Assembly (NCBI GenBank): GCA_947486785.1
Contig: CANKUU010000023.1
Location: 1-54,147 of the forward strand
Origin: an uncultured Flavobacteriaceae bacterium
GTDB lineage: Bacteria; Bacteroidota; Bacteroidia; Flavobacteriales; Flavobacteriaceae
Direction of reading: 5' to 3'
Length of the DNA stretch: 54,147 bases
Shown here piece by piece: positions 17,519-27,022 of this stretch. The notes under the pieces are model-generated. The model saw nothing but the letters and a program-made list of their open reading frames with translations, did no database searches and was not told where the DNA came from. Positions within the stretch are counted from its first letter, which is position 1, and each line of letters begins with the position of its first letter. Both the position numbers and the translations under genes were made by a program.

Positions 17519-20500
17519 ATGCAAACTAGATTTAGCCATATTTTATTTTTAATATGCCTCCCTTTCTTAATCTTTTCACAAGAAGATAAAACTCCTTTTA
17601 AAAATTTAAAATTTCGTTTTATTGGCCCAGAAGGAAATAGGGCAATAGCCATTGCGGGAGTGCCGGGTAACCCAATGATTAATTATATTGGCGCAGCTTC
17701 GGGTGGCCTCTGGAAAACCGAAGACGGCGGCATTAATTGGAAGCCTATTTTTGATGAGCAAGATGTTTCTTCAATTGGCTCATTGGCCGTAACACCTAGC
17801 AATCCAGATATTATTTGGGTAGGTACAGGAGAAACTTTTGTTATTCGTCCTGCACATGCCATGGGCGATGGCATTTACAAATCGGAAGATGGCGGGGCAA
17901 CTTGGAAAAATATGGGTCTAAAAAAAACAGGCCGTATTGGGCGAATTATTGTACACCCAACAAATCCTAATATTGTATATGCAGCAGCGCTTGGACATAC
18001 CTACGGACCTCAACAAGAAAGGGGTGTTTATAAAACAGTCGATGGTGGCAAAACGTGGAAAAGGATTTTTTTTGTTGACGAAAACACAGGGGCAGCAGAG
18101 TTAGCACTTGATGTTAAAAATCCTGATCGACTTCTAGTGGGTATGTGGTCAATTCACATAAATACATGGGGCTTACGAAGTGGTGGCCATGGCGGAGGTG
18201 TCTATCGCTCATTAGACGGAGGTACTTCATGGACAGCACTAGCTACAAAAGGTTTGCCTGGGGGTAAAAATAAGCCTGTGGGCAAAACTGCTGTTGCCAT
18301 TTCACCATCGAAACCTAATATCGTGTATGCACTTTTTGAAATTGATAGCCCAGCTTTATATCGCTCTGAAGATTTTGGAGAAACATGGTTTCTTCAAACC
18401 CGAAACCATGATATTGCAGAGCGAGCACCGTATTATACGCGAATGGCTGTTTCATCATCTGACCCCAACGAACTGTACTTTGCTAGTGTTAAATTTAGCA
18501 TTTCAAAAGATGGAGGCAAAACCATTGATGCAGGCTACAAAGCAGGAGGCGACAATCATGATATTTGGGTAGACCCAAGCAATGCAGATCGCATTATGGT
18601 TGCGCATGATGGCTGTGCAAGTATCAGCTTAAATCATGGAAAAACTTTTAATCGCGTTGTTCTTCCTATAGCCCAAATGTATCATGCTTCTACAGATGAT
18701 CAAATACCCTACAATGTGTACGGAAACCGACAAGATGGCTATTCTTATAAGGGGCCAAGCAATAGTCGTCAAGGTTATATACCGGTCGGTTTATGGCGTG
18801 GTGTAGGCGGTTGTGAAAGCGGTTTTGCACAACCAGACCCCAATAATAATGACATTGTTTGGTCTGGTTGCTATGATGGCGGCCTGCAGCGCTATAACGC
18901 CAAAACAGGACAGGCTCGTGATGTACGTGTTTGGCCCGAAGCAGGGTATGGTTGGGCGCCTGCGGAAATGAAATATAGGTGGAATTGGACTTTTCCGATA
19001 GCATTTTCTCCTCATACCAAAAATCGTGTTTATGTAGGTAGCCAATTTGTACATAAAAGCGATGATGATGGGCAAAGTTGGCAAGTGATCAGTTCTGATT
19101 TAACACTGAATGATAAAAGCCATCAGCAAAATTCTGGAGGTATTGCAATAGATAATTTAATGACTTTTGATGGCGCTACACTACTGAGTATCGCAGAATC
19201 AAAATTAGAACCAGGGCACATTTGGACAGGTAGTAATGATGGCCAAGTTAACTTAACCAAAAATGGTGGCGTAAATTGGACGAATGTGACCGCAAACATT
19301 CCTAAGCTACCAAAATGGGGATCAATTTCTAATATTGAACCCTCTAAACACAAAAAAGGAACCGTTTATATTACGGTTGATCTACATCAAATGGGAGATT
19401 TTAACCCTTATGTGTATAAAACAGAAGATTATGGCCAAACTTGGAAATTAATTAGTACTACGGTACCAAAGTCTGTACACAGTTTTGCGCACGTCATTAA
19501 AGAAGACCCCAAACGAGAAGGCATGCTCTACTTGGGTGTAGATAATGGAATTTATATTTCTCATAATGATGGAAAAAGTTGGATGCGTTTAAAAAATAAC
19601 CTGCCACCCGCCCCCATATATTGGCTTGATATTCAAGAGCGTTTTGATGATTTAATTGTATGCACCTATGGCAGAGGGTACTATATTTTAGATAATATTT
19701 CACCATTACGTGAGTTTGATACCGATGCAAAAGATAAAGAAGTGCACCTATTTAGTTTACGGCCAGCCTATCGCTTTCAAAATGTAGAGAGTATAAAAAC
19801 AGATGGTCCTAGCATGAATTCAGGAAAAAATCCTGCATACGGGGCTGAAATTAACTACTATTTAAAAGACAGCACCGACCAAAAAGTAGAAATTCAAATA
19901 CTAAAAGGAGCAAACGAAATCGTAAGAACTTTAAAAGGAGAACAAGGCAAAGGCATTCATCGCATCATGTGGGATTTACGATATGAACCCACCTATAAAC
20001 CAAAAATTAAGACTACCCCGCCCGGTAGGCCATGGGTACAATTGAATGGAGAAGGATGGCGCCCCTTAGTGACTTGGGATTTAGATTTGATGCGCGGCCA
20101 ATTCGGCCCAAAAGTGGTTCCTAATTCATACACCGTAAAATTAATCGTTGGCGAACAGGAATTTATAAGAAAATTAGAGGTTTTAAAAGACCCAAACACC
20201 GAAGGCTCTATAGCAGATATTGAACAACAGGTGGCTTTTTCGCTAGAACTACGTGATGCTATAAATATTGCCGTGACTTTAATTAATTCAATTGAAGATA
20301 TAAAAAGAGAAATTAAAGAAATTACCCCTAAATTAAAGCATCAATCAGATAAAAAACAAGCAAGATTACTATTTTTATCGGCCCAATCTATCGCGAAAGG
20401 GCTTTATGATATTCATTTAACTGGCGCCCGAGAAGACGCTTTTAGGTCGCCCATGAAATTATATGGCAGGCTTAGTGCCCTGGCAAGTGATATTGGTGGT

Positions 20501-20680
20501 TTTGGGGTTGATTTTAAGCCAACAGATCAGCAGCGAGATGTTTATGCCATTTTTAATAAACGTTTAGAAACTGCCAGCAAAAAGTTTGAAACCTTTGTGA
20601 AAATTCAGCTACCGAAACTTAATAAACAAATTAAGAAAAGCGAATTTCAAATTCAAGGTGGAGAAGAACTAAAAAATTAA
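17519..20680 (+). CDS. Large secreted sortilin/VPS10-like BNR-repeat protein
   Basis: 1053-aa exported protein: residues 1-20 form a signal peptide (ILFLICLPFLIFSQ). The first about 730 residues carry many BNR/sortilin Asp-box motifs such as SEDGGATWKNMG, TVDGGKTWKRI, SLDGGTSWTAL and SHNDGKSWMRL, which build one or two large beta-propellers. The last about 300 residues are helical with charged coiled-coil segments (LRDAINIAVTLINSIEDIKREIKEI). No sorting domain of type IX secretion is seen. It is followed after 17 nt by an M28 peptidase gene. A paralogue lies at 23652. Families like this are common in Bacteroidota but unassigned in function; peptide or glycan binding is a guess. Confidence 0.85.
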   Translation: MQTRFSHILFLICLPFLIFSQEDKTPFKNLKFRFIGPEGNRAIAIAGVPGNPMINYIGAASGGLWKTEDGGINWKPIFDEQDVSSIGSLAVTPSNPDIIWVGTGETFVIRPAHAMGDGIYKSEDGGATWKNMGLKKTGRIGRIIVHPTNPNIVYAAALGHTYGPQQERGVYKTVDGGKTWKRIFFVDENTGAAELALDVKNPDRLLVGMWSIHINTWGLRSGGHGGGVYRSLDGGTSWTALATKGLPGGKNKPVGKTAVAISPSKPNIVYALFEIDSPALYRSEDFGETWFLQTRNHDIAERAPYYTRMAVSSSDPNELYFASVKFSISKDGGKTIDAGYKAGGDNHDIWVDPSNADRIMVAHDGCASISLNHGKTFNRVVLPIAQMYHASTDDQIPYNVYGNRQDGYSYKGPSNSRQGYIPVGLWRGVGGCESGFAQPDPNNNDIVWSGCYDGGLQRYNAKTGQARDVRVWPEAGYGWAPAEMKYRWNWTFPIAFSPHTKNRVYVGSQFVHKSDDDGQSWQVISSDLTLNDKSHQQNSGGIAIDNLMTFDGATLLSIAESKLEPGHIWTGSNDGQVNLTKNGGVNWTNVTANIPKLPKWGSISNIEPSKHKKGTVYITVDLHQMGDFNPYVYKTEDYGQTWKLISTTVPKSVHSFAHVIKEDPKREGMLYLGVDNGIYISHNDGKSWMRLKNNLPPAPIYWLDIQERFDDLIVCTYGRGYYILDNISPLREFDTDAKDKEVHLFSLRPAYRFQNVESIKTDGPSMNSGKNPAYGAEINYYLKDSTDQKVEIQILKGANEIVRTLKGEQGKGIHRIMWDLRYEPTYKPKIKTTPPGRPWVQLNGEGWRPLVTWDLDLMRGQFGPKVVPNSYTVKLIVGEQEFIRKLEVLKDPNTEGSIADIEQQVAFSLELRDAINIAVTLINSIEDIKREIKEITPKLKHQSDKKQARLLFLSAQSIAKGLYDIHLTGAREDAFRSPMKLYGRLSALASDIGGFGVDFKPTDQQRDVYAIFNKRLETASKKFETFVKIQLPKLNKQIKKSEFQIQGGEELKN

Positions 20681-20697
20681 CCAAAAAAAGAAAAACT

Positions 20698-22149
20698 ATG
20701 AACAAATGGAGCGTTTTTATGGCTTTAGTTGCCTTATTAATTTCTTGTAACGAGAAAGAAGAAACAGAGAGTCAAGCAGCGCTTTTTGCAAGAATTGATA
20801 GTGAAGTTAAACAAAATTCAAAAGCATATACCACTCTAAAAGAAGCTACCCAAACTATAGGACATCGCCTAACAGGCTCTGAAAATGGGGCAAAAGCTGA
20901 AGAATATACTTTTAATAAGTTTAAAGAATATGGTTTTGATGATGTTGCTTACCAAAGCTTTGAGGTTGAAGCATGGGCTCGTGATCAAGTAACTTTAAAA
21001 ATTGATGACAAAGACACCAAAGTCGTTAGCTTGGGTCACTCGCCTGTAAAAGCAGAAATTAATGGAGAAATCGTTGACATGGGCAATGGTCTTGATGCTG
21101 ATTATGCAACTAATCCCAAAGCTGTTGAGGGCAAAATTGCTTTAGTTTATATTGGCATTTTAGAAGGCAGTGAAGAGGGTTTAACCAATCTACATCGCAG
21201 TGAAAAAACAGCCCTTGCCATAAAAAATGGAGCAATAGGTATTATTATCATCAATCAAGTTCCTAACGGAGTTCTGCTAACGGGTACTGCTTCTGTCACC
21301 GGAGCACTTATCCCAATACCCGCGGTATGTATAGGAATGGAAGACGGAATGGCTCTAAAAGAAACCCTTAAAACATCAAAAGCAACTGCTGCCATTTCTA
21401 TGACCAATAAAAGTGATAAAATAAAAGCAAGAAATGTAATAGCCACTATTACTGGAAGTGAACTTCCTGAAGAAGAAGTTGTCTTAGGTGGACATTTAGA
21501 TTCTTGGGATTTAGCAACTGGGGCTATAGATAACGGCATTGGATCTTTTGCAGTTTTAGATATTGCACGTGCTTTTAAAGCAAATAAGCTTCAACCAAAA
21601 CGAACAATAAAATTTGTTATGTTTATGGGAGAGGAACAAGGTCTTCTAGGTTCAAAACATTTCGTGAATGAAGCAATCAAAGTTGGAAAAATTGACGCTA
21701 TAAAATACATGATGAATTTAGATATGGCAGGCAATCCTATTGGAATGAATGCTGGCGGAAAATTAGAAGATGAGCAGTTTTTTACCACTTTAGGTGCTGC
21801 CATTCAACAACAAGACACGATATACCAAAATACATTTACCAACAAATCAGGATTGCACAGCGACCACCAACCTTTTATGCTTGAAGGGGTGCCTATTTTA
21901 TCGGTTCACAGTAACTTAGATCGTTCAATTTACGGTTGTTACCACTCTGACTGCGATGATTTTAACTTGGTAAACAAAGAACACATTACCAACACTTCAC
22001 GTTTTGGCACAATGATGCTCTACAGTTTAGCAAATGCAGACAAACTACCTGCCACTAAAATGGATAGTGAAACTACAAAGAATTTTATGATCAAAAATAA
22101 TTTAAAAGAAAAGCTAATTATTGGTGGTGATTGGAAATGGGATAACTAA
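20698..22149 (+). CDS. M28-family Zn-peptidase lipoprotein with PA domain
   Basis: 483-aa lipoprotein (lipobox C17 in LLISCNEKEE). A protease-associated (PA) insert spans roughly 120-230, and the M28 catalytic domain follows. Expected zinc ligands are H266 (GGHLDSWD), D278 (GAIDNG), E313 (GEEQG), D342 (NLDMAGN) and H416 (CYHSDCDD), with E312 as catalytic base. All are intact, so it should be an active aminopeptidase or carboxypeptidase in the envelope. It begins 17 nt after the BNR protein gene, with an A-rich stretch before its ATG, suggesting joint expression. Its stop abuts the convergent cyclophilin gene with zero spacing. Confidence 0.93.
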   Translation: MNKWSVFMALVALLISCNEKEETESQAALFARIDSEVKQNSKAYTTLKEATQTIGHRLTGSENGAKAEEYTFNKFKEYGFDDVAYQSFEVEAWARDQVTLKIDDKDTKVVSLGHSPVKAEINGEIVDMGNGLDADYATNPKAVEGKIALVYIGILEGSEEGLTNLHRSEKTALAIKNGAIGIIIINQVPNGVLLTGTASVTGALIPIPAVCIGMEDGMALKETLKTSKATAAISMTNKSDKIKARNVIATITGSELPEEEVVLGGHLDSWDLATGAIDNGIGSFAVLDIARAFKANKLQPKRTIKFVMFMGEEQGLLGSKHFVNEAIKVGKIDAIKYMMNLDMAGNPIGMNAGGKLEDEQFFTTLGAAIQQQDTIYQNTFTNKSGLHSDHQPFMLEGVPILSVHSNLDRSIYGCYHSDCDDFNLVNKEHITNTSRFGTMMLYSLANADKLPATKMDSETTKNFMIKNNLKEKLIIGGDWKWDN

Positions 22150-22734
22150 TTACTGCATAAAATCTGGATCGCAACCATAAGTTAACAGAGCTGCTCTGGT
22201 AAGAGAAATAATATTTACATCTAAAGGTATGGGGTTGATAGGTTGATCTAAAGAATCGCGCTGAACTGAAACAATGGCGTCTATAACATCCATACCTTTA
22301 ATTACTTTACCAAAAACGGTATAATCACCATCGAGTCGGTGCTCACCTTCTTTATTTTGAACTATATAAAATTGGCATCGAGCAGATAGCTTTTGAGGGT
22401 TTCCATCTCTACCCGCACCTAGTGCTCCGTAAACATGAGTTAAAGTACTATCTATTTCGGGTGACAACAAATATTCTGGATCATTAAACCCCTCAGGAGT
22501 ATCAGGGCAGCCACCTTGGGCTACAAAATTGGGTATTACTCTATTAAAACTTAAAGAATCCCAATACCCAGCATTGGCGAGTTCTATAAAGCTGGCTTTA
22601 TGTTTTGGAGTTTTATTATAAAGCCACAACAAAACACTACCCTTTGGTGTCTTTATCTCACCTATTTCGTAGGTTCTTTGCCCTTCGCAAGCTAGTAACC
22701 CTCCTAGTAAAAATAAACATAATACTATTTTCAT
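22150..22734 (-). CDS. Cyclophilin-type peptidyl-prolyl isomerase, lipoprotein
   Basis: 194-aa cyclophilin anchored as a lipoprotein (C16 in GLLACEGQ). Peptidyl-prolyl isomerases speed protein folding in the periplasm or at the outer membrane. Family signatures are visible: SFNRVIPNFVAQGGCP (catalytic Arg and Phe), GALGAGRDGNPQKLSARCQFYIVQN and YTVFGKVIKGMDVIDAI. Substitutions around the active site (ARCQFYIVQN in place of the common GSQFFI) are usual in short Bacteroidota forms. It ends directly against the M28 peptidase gene (convergent, TAATTA shared at the junction), so no space is left for a terminator. Confidence 0.9.
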   Translation of the reverse strand: MKIVLCLFLLGGLLACEGQRTYEIGEIKTPKGSVLLWLYNKTPKHKASFIELANAGYWDSLSFNRVIPNFVAQGGCPDTPEGFNDPEYLLSPEIDSTLTHVYGALGAGRDGNPQKLSARCQFYIVQNKEGEHRLDGDYTVFGKVIKGMDVIDAIVSVQRDSLDQPINPIPLDVNIISLTRAALLTYGCDPDFMQ

Positions 22735-22866
22735 AAAGCTATTTAATTTTAGTTATGCTTCACTTAAAAAACAAATTACAAGACATACATTATTATTTAG
22801 CGAAGAACAAAAACAATTTTGTTTAAAAAAACTCTTAGTGATCTGTTACTATTCTTTACGAATTTA

Positions 22867-23463
22867 TCAATTATTCTTCTTTCGCCTATTTTTAGGCGGT
22901 TTGCATTTCAAACAATAGTCAGAATAAGTTTGTATTTCAAGCAATACCTTATCATGCTCTAACGCAAGTAACTCTTCATTTTTACCTAAATCTGTCGCTT
23001 TTAACACTCTGCTACTTTCTAAATTCATTTCTTCTTGCAACTTTTCAAAAATGGGTTTAAAAAAATTAGTGCTCGAAAAAGCTCCTTTTTTTTCATATAA
23101 CTCTTTTCTAAACTTTCTAGCATAAAGTTCGGTTAAGTCAAAGTTGTACTGCACAAATTTTACCAAGAAATTGGCTATAATTGAATCGGATGCTGTTATT
23201 ATAGCCGCATTTTTATTAAAGGTAGTTTTTACTTTATCGTTAAAGTTTTTAGTAACAATAAATTTATATGCACTCATATCAAAGGCGAAGTCAAGATTGA
23301 TACCAGAAAAAATTGAGTAGCTTGATAATTTTTTATTAATCTCGGTTTGAGGAGATTGAAAATCGCTGAGCTTCAATTCATAATCACTCGACCAAGTTAT
23401 AACAGATTGACCAAAACCAAAGAAACACATTAAAATCAAAGTTAGTGTCAAAATAAATTTCAT
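22867..23463 (-). CDS. Secreted DUF922-like protein lacking its HExxH residues
   Basis: 198-aa exported protein. I chose the ATG at 23463 rather than a longer form from 23508 because it gives a clean signal peptide (ILTLTLILMCFFGFGQ). It resembles DUF922, a predicted secreted Zn-protease family whose core I recall as LLxHEQxHFDxxExYARxLR. Here the matching segment, residues 100-119, reads LVKFVQYNFDLTELYARKFR: the scaffold FD..ELYAR is kept, but both His and the Glu are replaced (F103, V104, N107). It is therefore probably a catalytically dead relative. The tail is Lys/Arg/Asn rich. The family match is from memory and moderate. Confidence 0.65.
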   Translation of the reverse strand: MKFILTLTLILMCFFGFGQSVITWSSDYELKLSDFQSPQTEINKKLSSYSIFSGINLDFAFDMSAYKFIVTKNFNDKVKTTFNKNAAIITASDSIIANFLVKFVQYNFDLTELYARKFRKELYEKKGAFSSTNFFKPIFEKLQEEMNLESSRVLKATDLGKNEELLALEHDKVLLEIQTYSDYCLKCKPPKNRRKKNN

Positions 23464-23651
23464 ATTCCTGTTTAAGATAAGCGTTTTACAAAAAATAAAT
23501 TTAAGCAAAAATTAAAACACACATACAGCCTATTTTACTAACTGCTAAAAACACAACATTTGAAGTATCTTAATACACCACTCTTATCTTGTTCCCTAAA
23601 CGTTTCTTTAACTAAGTTTTATTAACTTCCCTGACTAGAAATTTTAAAATA

Positions 23652-26501
23652 ATGAAATACTCTTTTTTTATTGCCTTAATATATGTATCACTATATAGTT
23701 TTGGACAAGCGATACCTAGCGAAGCAAAAAATGTAGAAAGTGAATTAGCTTTTAAAGGCAAGCTTAAAGCAAATTCTCTAGTGCAAAACATACCTTTAAA
23801 AAACATTGGCCCAACGGTTATGAGTGGTCGTGTTGTTGATGTAGATGTAAACCCCCAAAATTCAATAGAATTTTATGTAGGCTATGCTTCAGGCGGCTTG
23901 TGGTACACCAACAATAACGGAACATCATTTACCCCTATTTTAGATAATGCCAACACCCAAAATGTTGGTGATATTGCCGTAGACTGGAAAAATGGAACCA
24001 TTTGGCTAGGTACAGGTGAAAATAATTCTTCACGTTCATCTTACGCAGGTATTGGAATTTTAAAATCTACAGATAGGGGTAAAACTTGGCAGCACATGGG
24101 TCTGAGCGATTCGCATCATATTGGACGTATTGTTATTAACCCCGAAAACCCCAACGAGGTAGTTGTAGGCGTAACGGGCCACTTATACTCAACAAACGAA
24201 GAAAGGGGCATATACAAAACAAGTAATGGAGGTGTAACCTGGACCAAAACTTTATTTATTAGTGATGATACTGGTATTATTGATGTAGCACATGCGCCCT
24301 CGAATTTTAATATTATGTTCGCAGCAGCATGGCAAAAAGAACGAAAAGCTTGGAATTTCTCTGGTAATGGTAATGAATCGGGAATATATAAAAGTATAGA
24401 TGGTGGCTCATCGTGGAACAAAATTTCTACGGCTGAAAGTGGTTTTCCTGTCGGCGAAGGTGTGGGTAGAATTGGTCTTGCCGTTTTTGATGAGCAAACG
24501 GTTTATGCAGTACACGACAGTCAATTTCGACGAAAAACAGCTAAAAAAGAAGAAAACAACGGGCCGAAATTAACCCAGAATAGCTTTAAAACGATGTCTA
24601 AAGAAGATTTTTTAAAGCTCGATGACCAAAAATTGAATACTTTTTTAAAAAAGAATGGCTTTCAAGAAAAATATCGTGCCAAAAATGTAAAACAACTTGT
24701 CAGAAGCGGATCTGTTGAACCAATTGCTATTGCTAAGTACTTAAAAGATGCTAACGCTACGTCTTTCGATAGCCCGGTTATAGGTGCAGAAGTATACCGA
24801 AGTGATAATGCAGGTAAGACATGGAAAAAGCAAAATGAGAATTATATAGATGATCTTTACTATAGTTATGGTTATTACTTTGGTGAAATTCGAGTAGCAG
24901 CTACAGATGTCAACAAAATATATTTAGAGGGTGTGTCTATCATCAAATCTGAAGATGGGGGTAAAACTTATAGTGCCATTAATGGTGACAATGTACACTC
25001 AGACCATCAAGCCTTATGGGTTAACCCAAAGCGACCAGGACACCTACTAAACGGCAATGATGGCGGGCTTAATATGAGCTATGACGATGGGGCACATTGG
25101 ACAAAGCTAAACAGTGAACCTCTTGGGCAATTTTATGCTATCGCTGTAGATCTTCAAAAACCCTATAATGTTTATGGTGGGCTGCAAGATAACGGTGTTT
25201 GGTTTGGGCCGCACAATGCCCCCATAAATACACGCTGGCATCATACAGGCCAAAACCCTTGGCAATCTATTATCGGTGGTGATGGTATGCAAGTGCAAGT
25301 TGATCATAGAAATCATAACATAGTATATACAGGTTATCAGTTCGGAAACTACTATCGAATTAATAAAGAAACAAAAGAGCAACAGTATATTCAACCTAAA
25401 CATGAGCTGGGTGAAACTCCGTACCGTTTTAACTGGCAAACCCCTATTTTACTTTCCTCTCACAATCAAGATATTTTGTATTTAGGCAGCAATAAATTAC
25501 ATAGATCGCTAAACCAAGGCGATGATTGGGAAACCATAAGTGGAGACTTAACAAAAGGGGCTAAAAAAGGAAATGTTACTTATGGCACCTTAACTACCCT
25601 ATCAGAGTCTCCTTGTAAATTTGGACTCCTATATACTGGTAGTGATGACGGAATAATTCAAATAACTAAAGATGGTGGCGGCAGTTGGAATACTATTTCA
25701 AGTAGTTTGCCTCAAAATTTATGGATTAGTCGAGTGCTTGCCTCTTCCCATAAAAAAGAACGCGTTTATGCAAGTTTAAACGGATATCGCTACGATGATT
25801 TTACTCCGTACTTATTTGTAAGCGAAAATTATGGTAAATCATGGATGCCAATATCAGGTACGATGCCCAATTCACCTATAAATGTAATATTGGAAGATGT
25901 TAAAAATGAAAATCTTTTGTTTGTAGGTACCGACAATGGCTTATATGTATCCTTTAACAGAGGGCAAACTTGGGATGCTTTTGAAAACGGAATGCCAAAT
26001 GTTGCAGTACATGATTTAGTTATTCAACCAGAGGCTAAGCATTTGCTTGTAGGCACACATGGGCGCAGCATTTACAAAGCGGATATTGAAACGCTACAGT
26101 TGATGACCAAAGAACTTATGGCTCATAATTTATTTCTTTTTCCTTTAAAAAAAATAAAACACTCGAAACGGTGGGGCCGTTCTTGGAACAGTTGGGGTAA
26201 AGCAGAAACTCCGGGTCTAGATATTACATTTTACTGTAAAAAGGCAAGAATGGTTTCTGCGGCTATTAAAACTGAAGATGGTATTGTAGTAAGCGATAGC
26301 ACCTTTGAGACAACTAAAGGAATTAACGTTTTGTCACATGATGTTACTTTTTCAAAAGCTGGTAAATTAGCCTATCTGAAACAGCATAAGATTGCGCTTG
26401 AGAAAGCTGAAAATGGCAAAACCTATTTAATCAAAGGCAAATATTGGATAGAAATTAAAGCCAACGGGGTAGTAAAAAAAATGAATTTTGAAATTGAATA
26501 G
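23652..26501 (+). CDS. Secreted sortilin/VPS10-like BNR-repeat protein, second copy
   Basis: 949-aa paralogue of the protein at 17519. A signal peptide at 1-19 (FFIALIYVSLYSFGQ) is followed by Asp-box repeats (STDRGKTWQHMG, TSNGGVTWTKT, SIDGGSSWNKI, SEDGGKTYSAI, SENYGKSWMPI) over most of the length. Between repeats lies an insert rich in Lys (about residues 300-375, ENNGPKLTQNSFKTMSKEDF) that the other copy lacks. The C-terminal part is a beta-rich module with no recognisable sorting signal. The next gene starts 2 nt after its stop, so they are co-transcribed. Function unknown. Confidence 0.85.
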   Translation: MKYSFFIALIYVSLYSFGQAIPSEAKNVESELAFKGKLKANSLVQNIPLKNIGPTVMSGRVVDVDVNPQNSIEFYVGYASGGLWYTNNNGTSFTPILDNANTQNVGDIAVDWKNGTIWLGTGENNSSRSSYAGIGILKSTDRGKTWQHMGLSDSHHIGRIVINPENPNEVVVGVTGHLYSTNEERGIYKTSNGGVTWTKTLFISDDTGIIDVAHAPSNFNIMFAAAWQKERKAWNFSGNGNESGIYKSIDGGSSWNKISTAESGFPVGEGVGRIGLAVFDEQTVYAVHDSQFRRKTAKKEENNGPKLTQNSFKTMSKEDFLKLDDQKLNTFLKKNGFQEKYRAKNVKQLVRSGSVEPIAIAKYLKDANATSFDSPVIGAEVYRSDNAGKTWKKQNENYIDDLYYSYGYYFGEIRVAATDVNKIYLEGVSIIKSEDGGKTYSAINGDNVHSDHQALWVNPKRPGHLLNGNDGGLNMSYDDGAHWTKLNSEPLGQFYAIAVDLQKPYNVYGGLQDNGVWFGPHNAPINTRWHHTGQNPWQSIIGGDGMQVQVDHRNHNIVYTGYQFGNYYRINKETKEQQYIQPKHELGETPYRFNWQTPILLSSHNQDILYLGSNKLHRSLNQGDDWETISGDLTKGAKKGNVTYGTLTTLSESPCKFGLLYTGSDDGIIQITKDGGGSWNTISSSLPQNLWISRVLASSHKKERVYASLNGYRYDDFTPYLFVSENYGKSWMPISGTMPNSPINVILEDVKNENLLFVGTDNGLYVSFNRGQTWDAFENGMPNVAVHDLVIQPEAKHLLVGTHGRSIYKADIETLQLMTKELMAHNLFLFPLKKIKHSKRWGRSWNSWGKAETPGLDITFYCKKARMVSAAIKTEDGIVVSDSTFETTKGINVLSHDVTFSKAGKLAYLKQHKIALEKAENGKTYLIKGKYWIEIKANGVVKKMNFEIE

Positions 26502-26503
26502 CA

Positions 26504-26989
26504 ATGCAAGTAAACATTAAAGAACTTGCTCAAAAGAGCCTGATAGGTAAATCGGTACAAATGTCTTTAGCAAATAACAAAACCTTTGAAGTTTGGCAGA
26601 GTTTTATGCGAGAAAAATCGAAGATTAAAAACCAAGTGGGTACTGATTTATATTCGATACAAGTATACCCAACAAAAGATTATTTCAAAAAATTTAATCC
26701 ACAAAATCAGTTTACCAAATGGGCCGCAATTGAAGTAACTAATCACCATAATATTCCAGAAGGTTTTCTAGCTTTTCTTATACCCGCTGGAGCATACGCA
26801 GTATTTAAACACAAAGGAGCTACAAATACATTTCAACGAAATTTAAATTATATTTTTACAGAATGGCTACCGCAATCTTCATACCTTTTAGACCATCGAC
26901 CCCATTTTGAATTGTTGGGTAATAACTATAAAAACGGAGATCCAAATTCTGAAGAAGAAGTTTGGATTCCTATTTGCAAAACGCTTTAA
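26504..26989 (+). CDS. GyrI-like / effector-binding domain protein
   Basis: 161-aa protein of the GyrI-like (AraC effector-binding) fold. Seen are LIGKSVQMSLANNKTFEVWQSF at the start, AAIEVTNHHNIPEGFLAFLIPAGAYAVFKHKG in the middle, and FELLGNNYKNGDPNSEEEVWIPI at the end, the usual pattern of the SOUL-like double domain. No DNA-binding part is attached, so it is a stand-alone ligand-binding or enzyme-modulating protein. It begins 2 nt after the BNR gene, in an operon. Cytoplasmic: no signal peptide. The ligand is unknown. Confidence 0.85.
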   Translation: MQVNIKELAQKSLIGKSVQMSLANNKTFEVWQSFMREKSKIKNQVGTDLYSIQVYPTKDYFKKFNPQNQFTKWAAIEVTNHHNIPEGFLAFLIPAGAYAVFKHKGATNTFQRNLNYIFTEWLPQSSYLLDHRPHFELLGNNYKNGDPNSEEEVWIPICKTL

Positions 26990-27022
26990 AATTGATATTT
27001 TAAAATATAAAACAATACTTAA

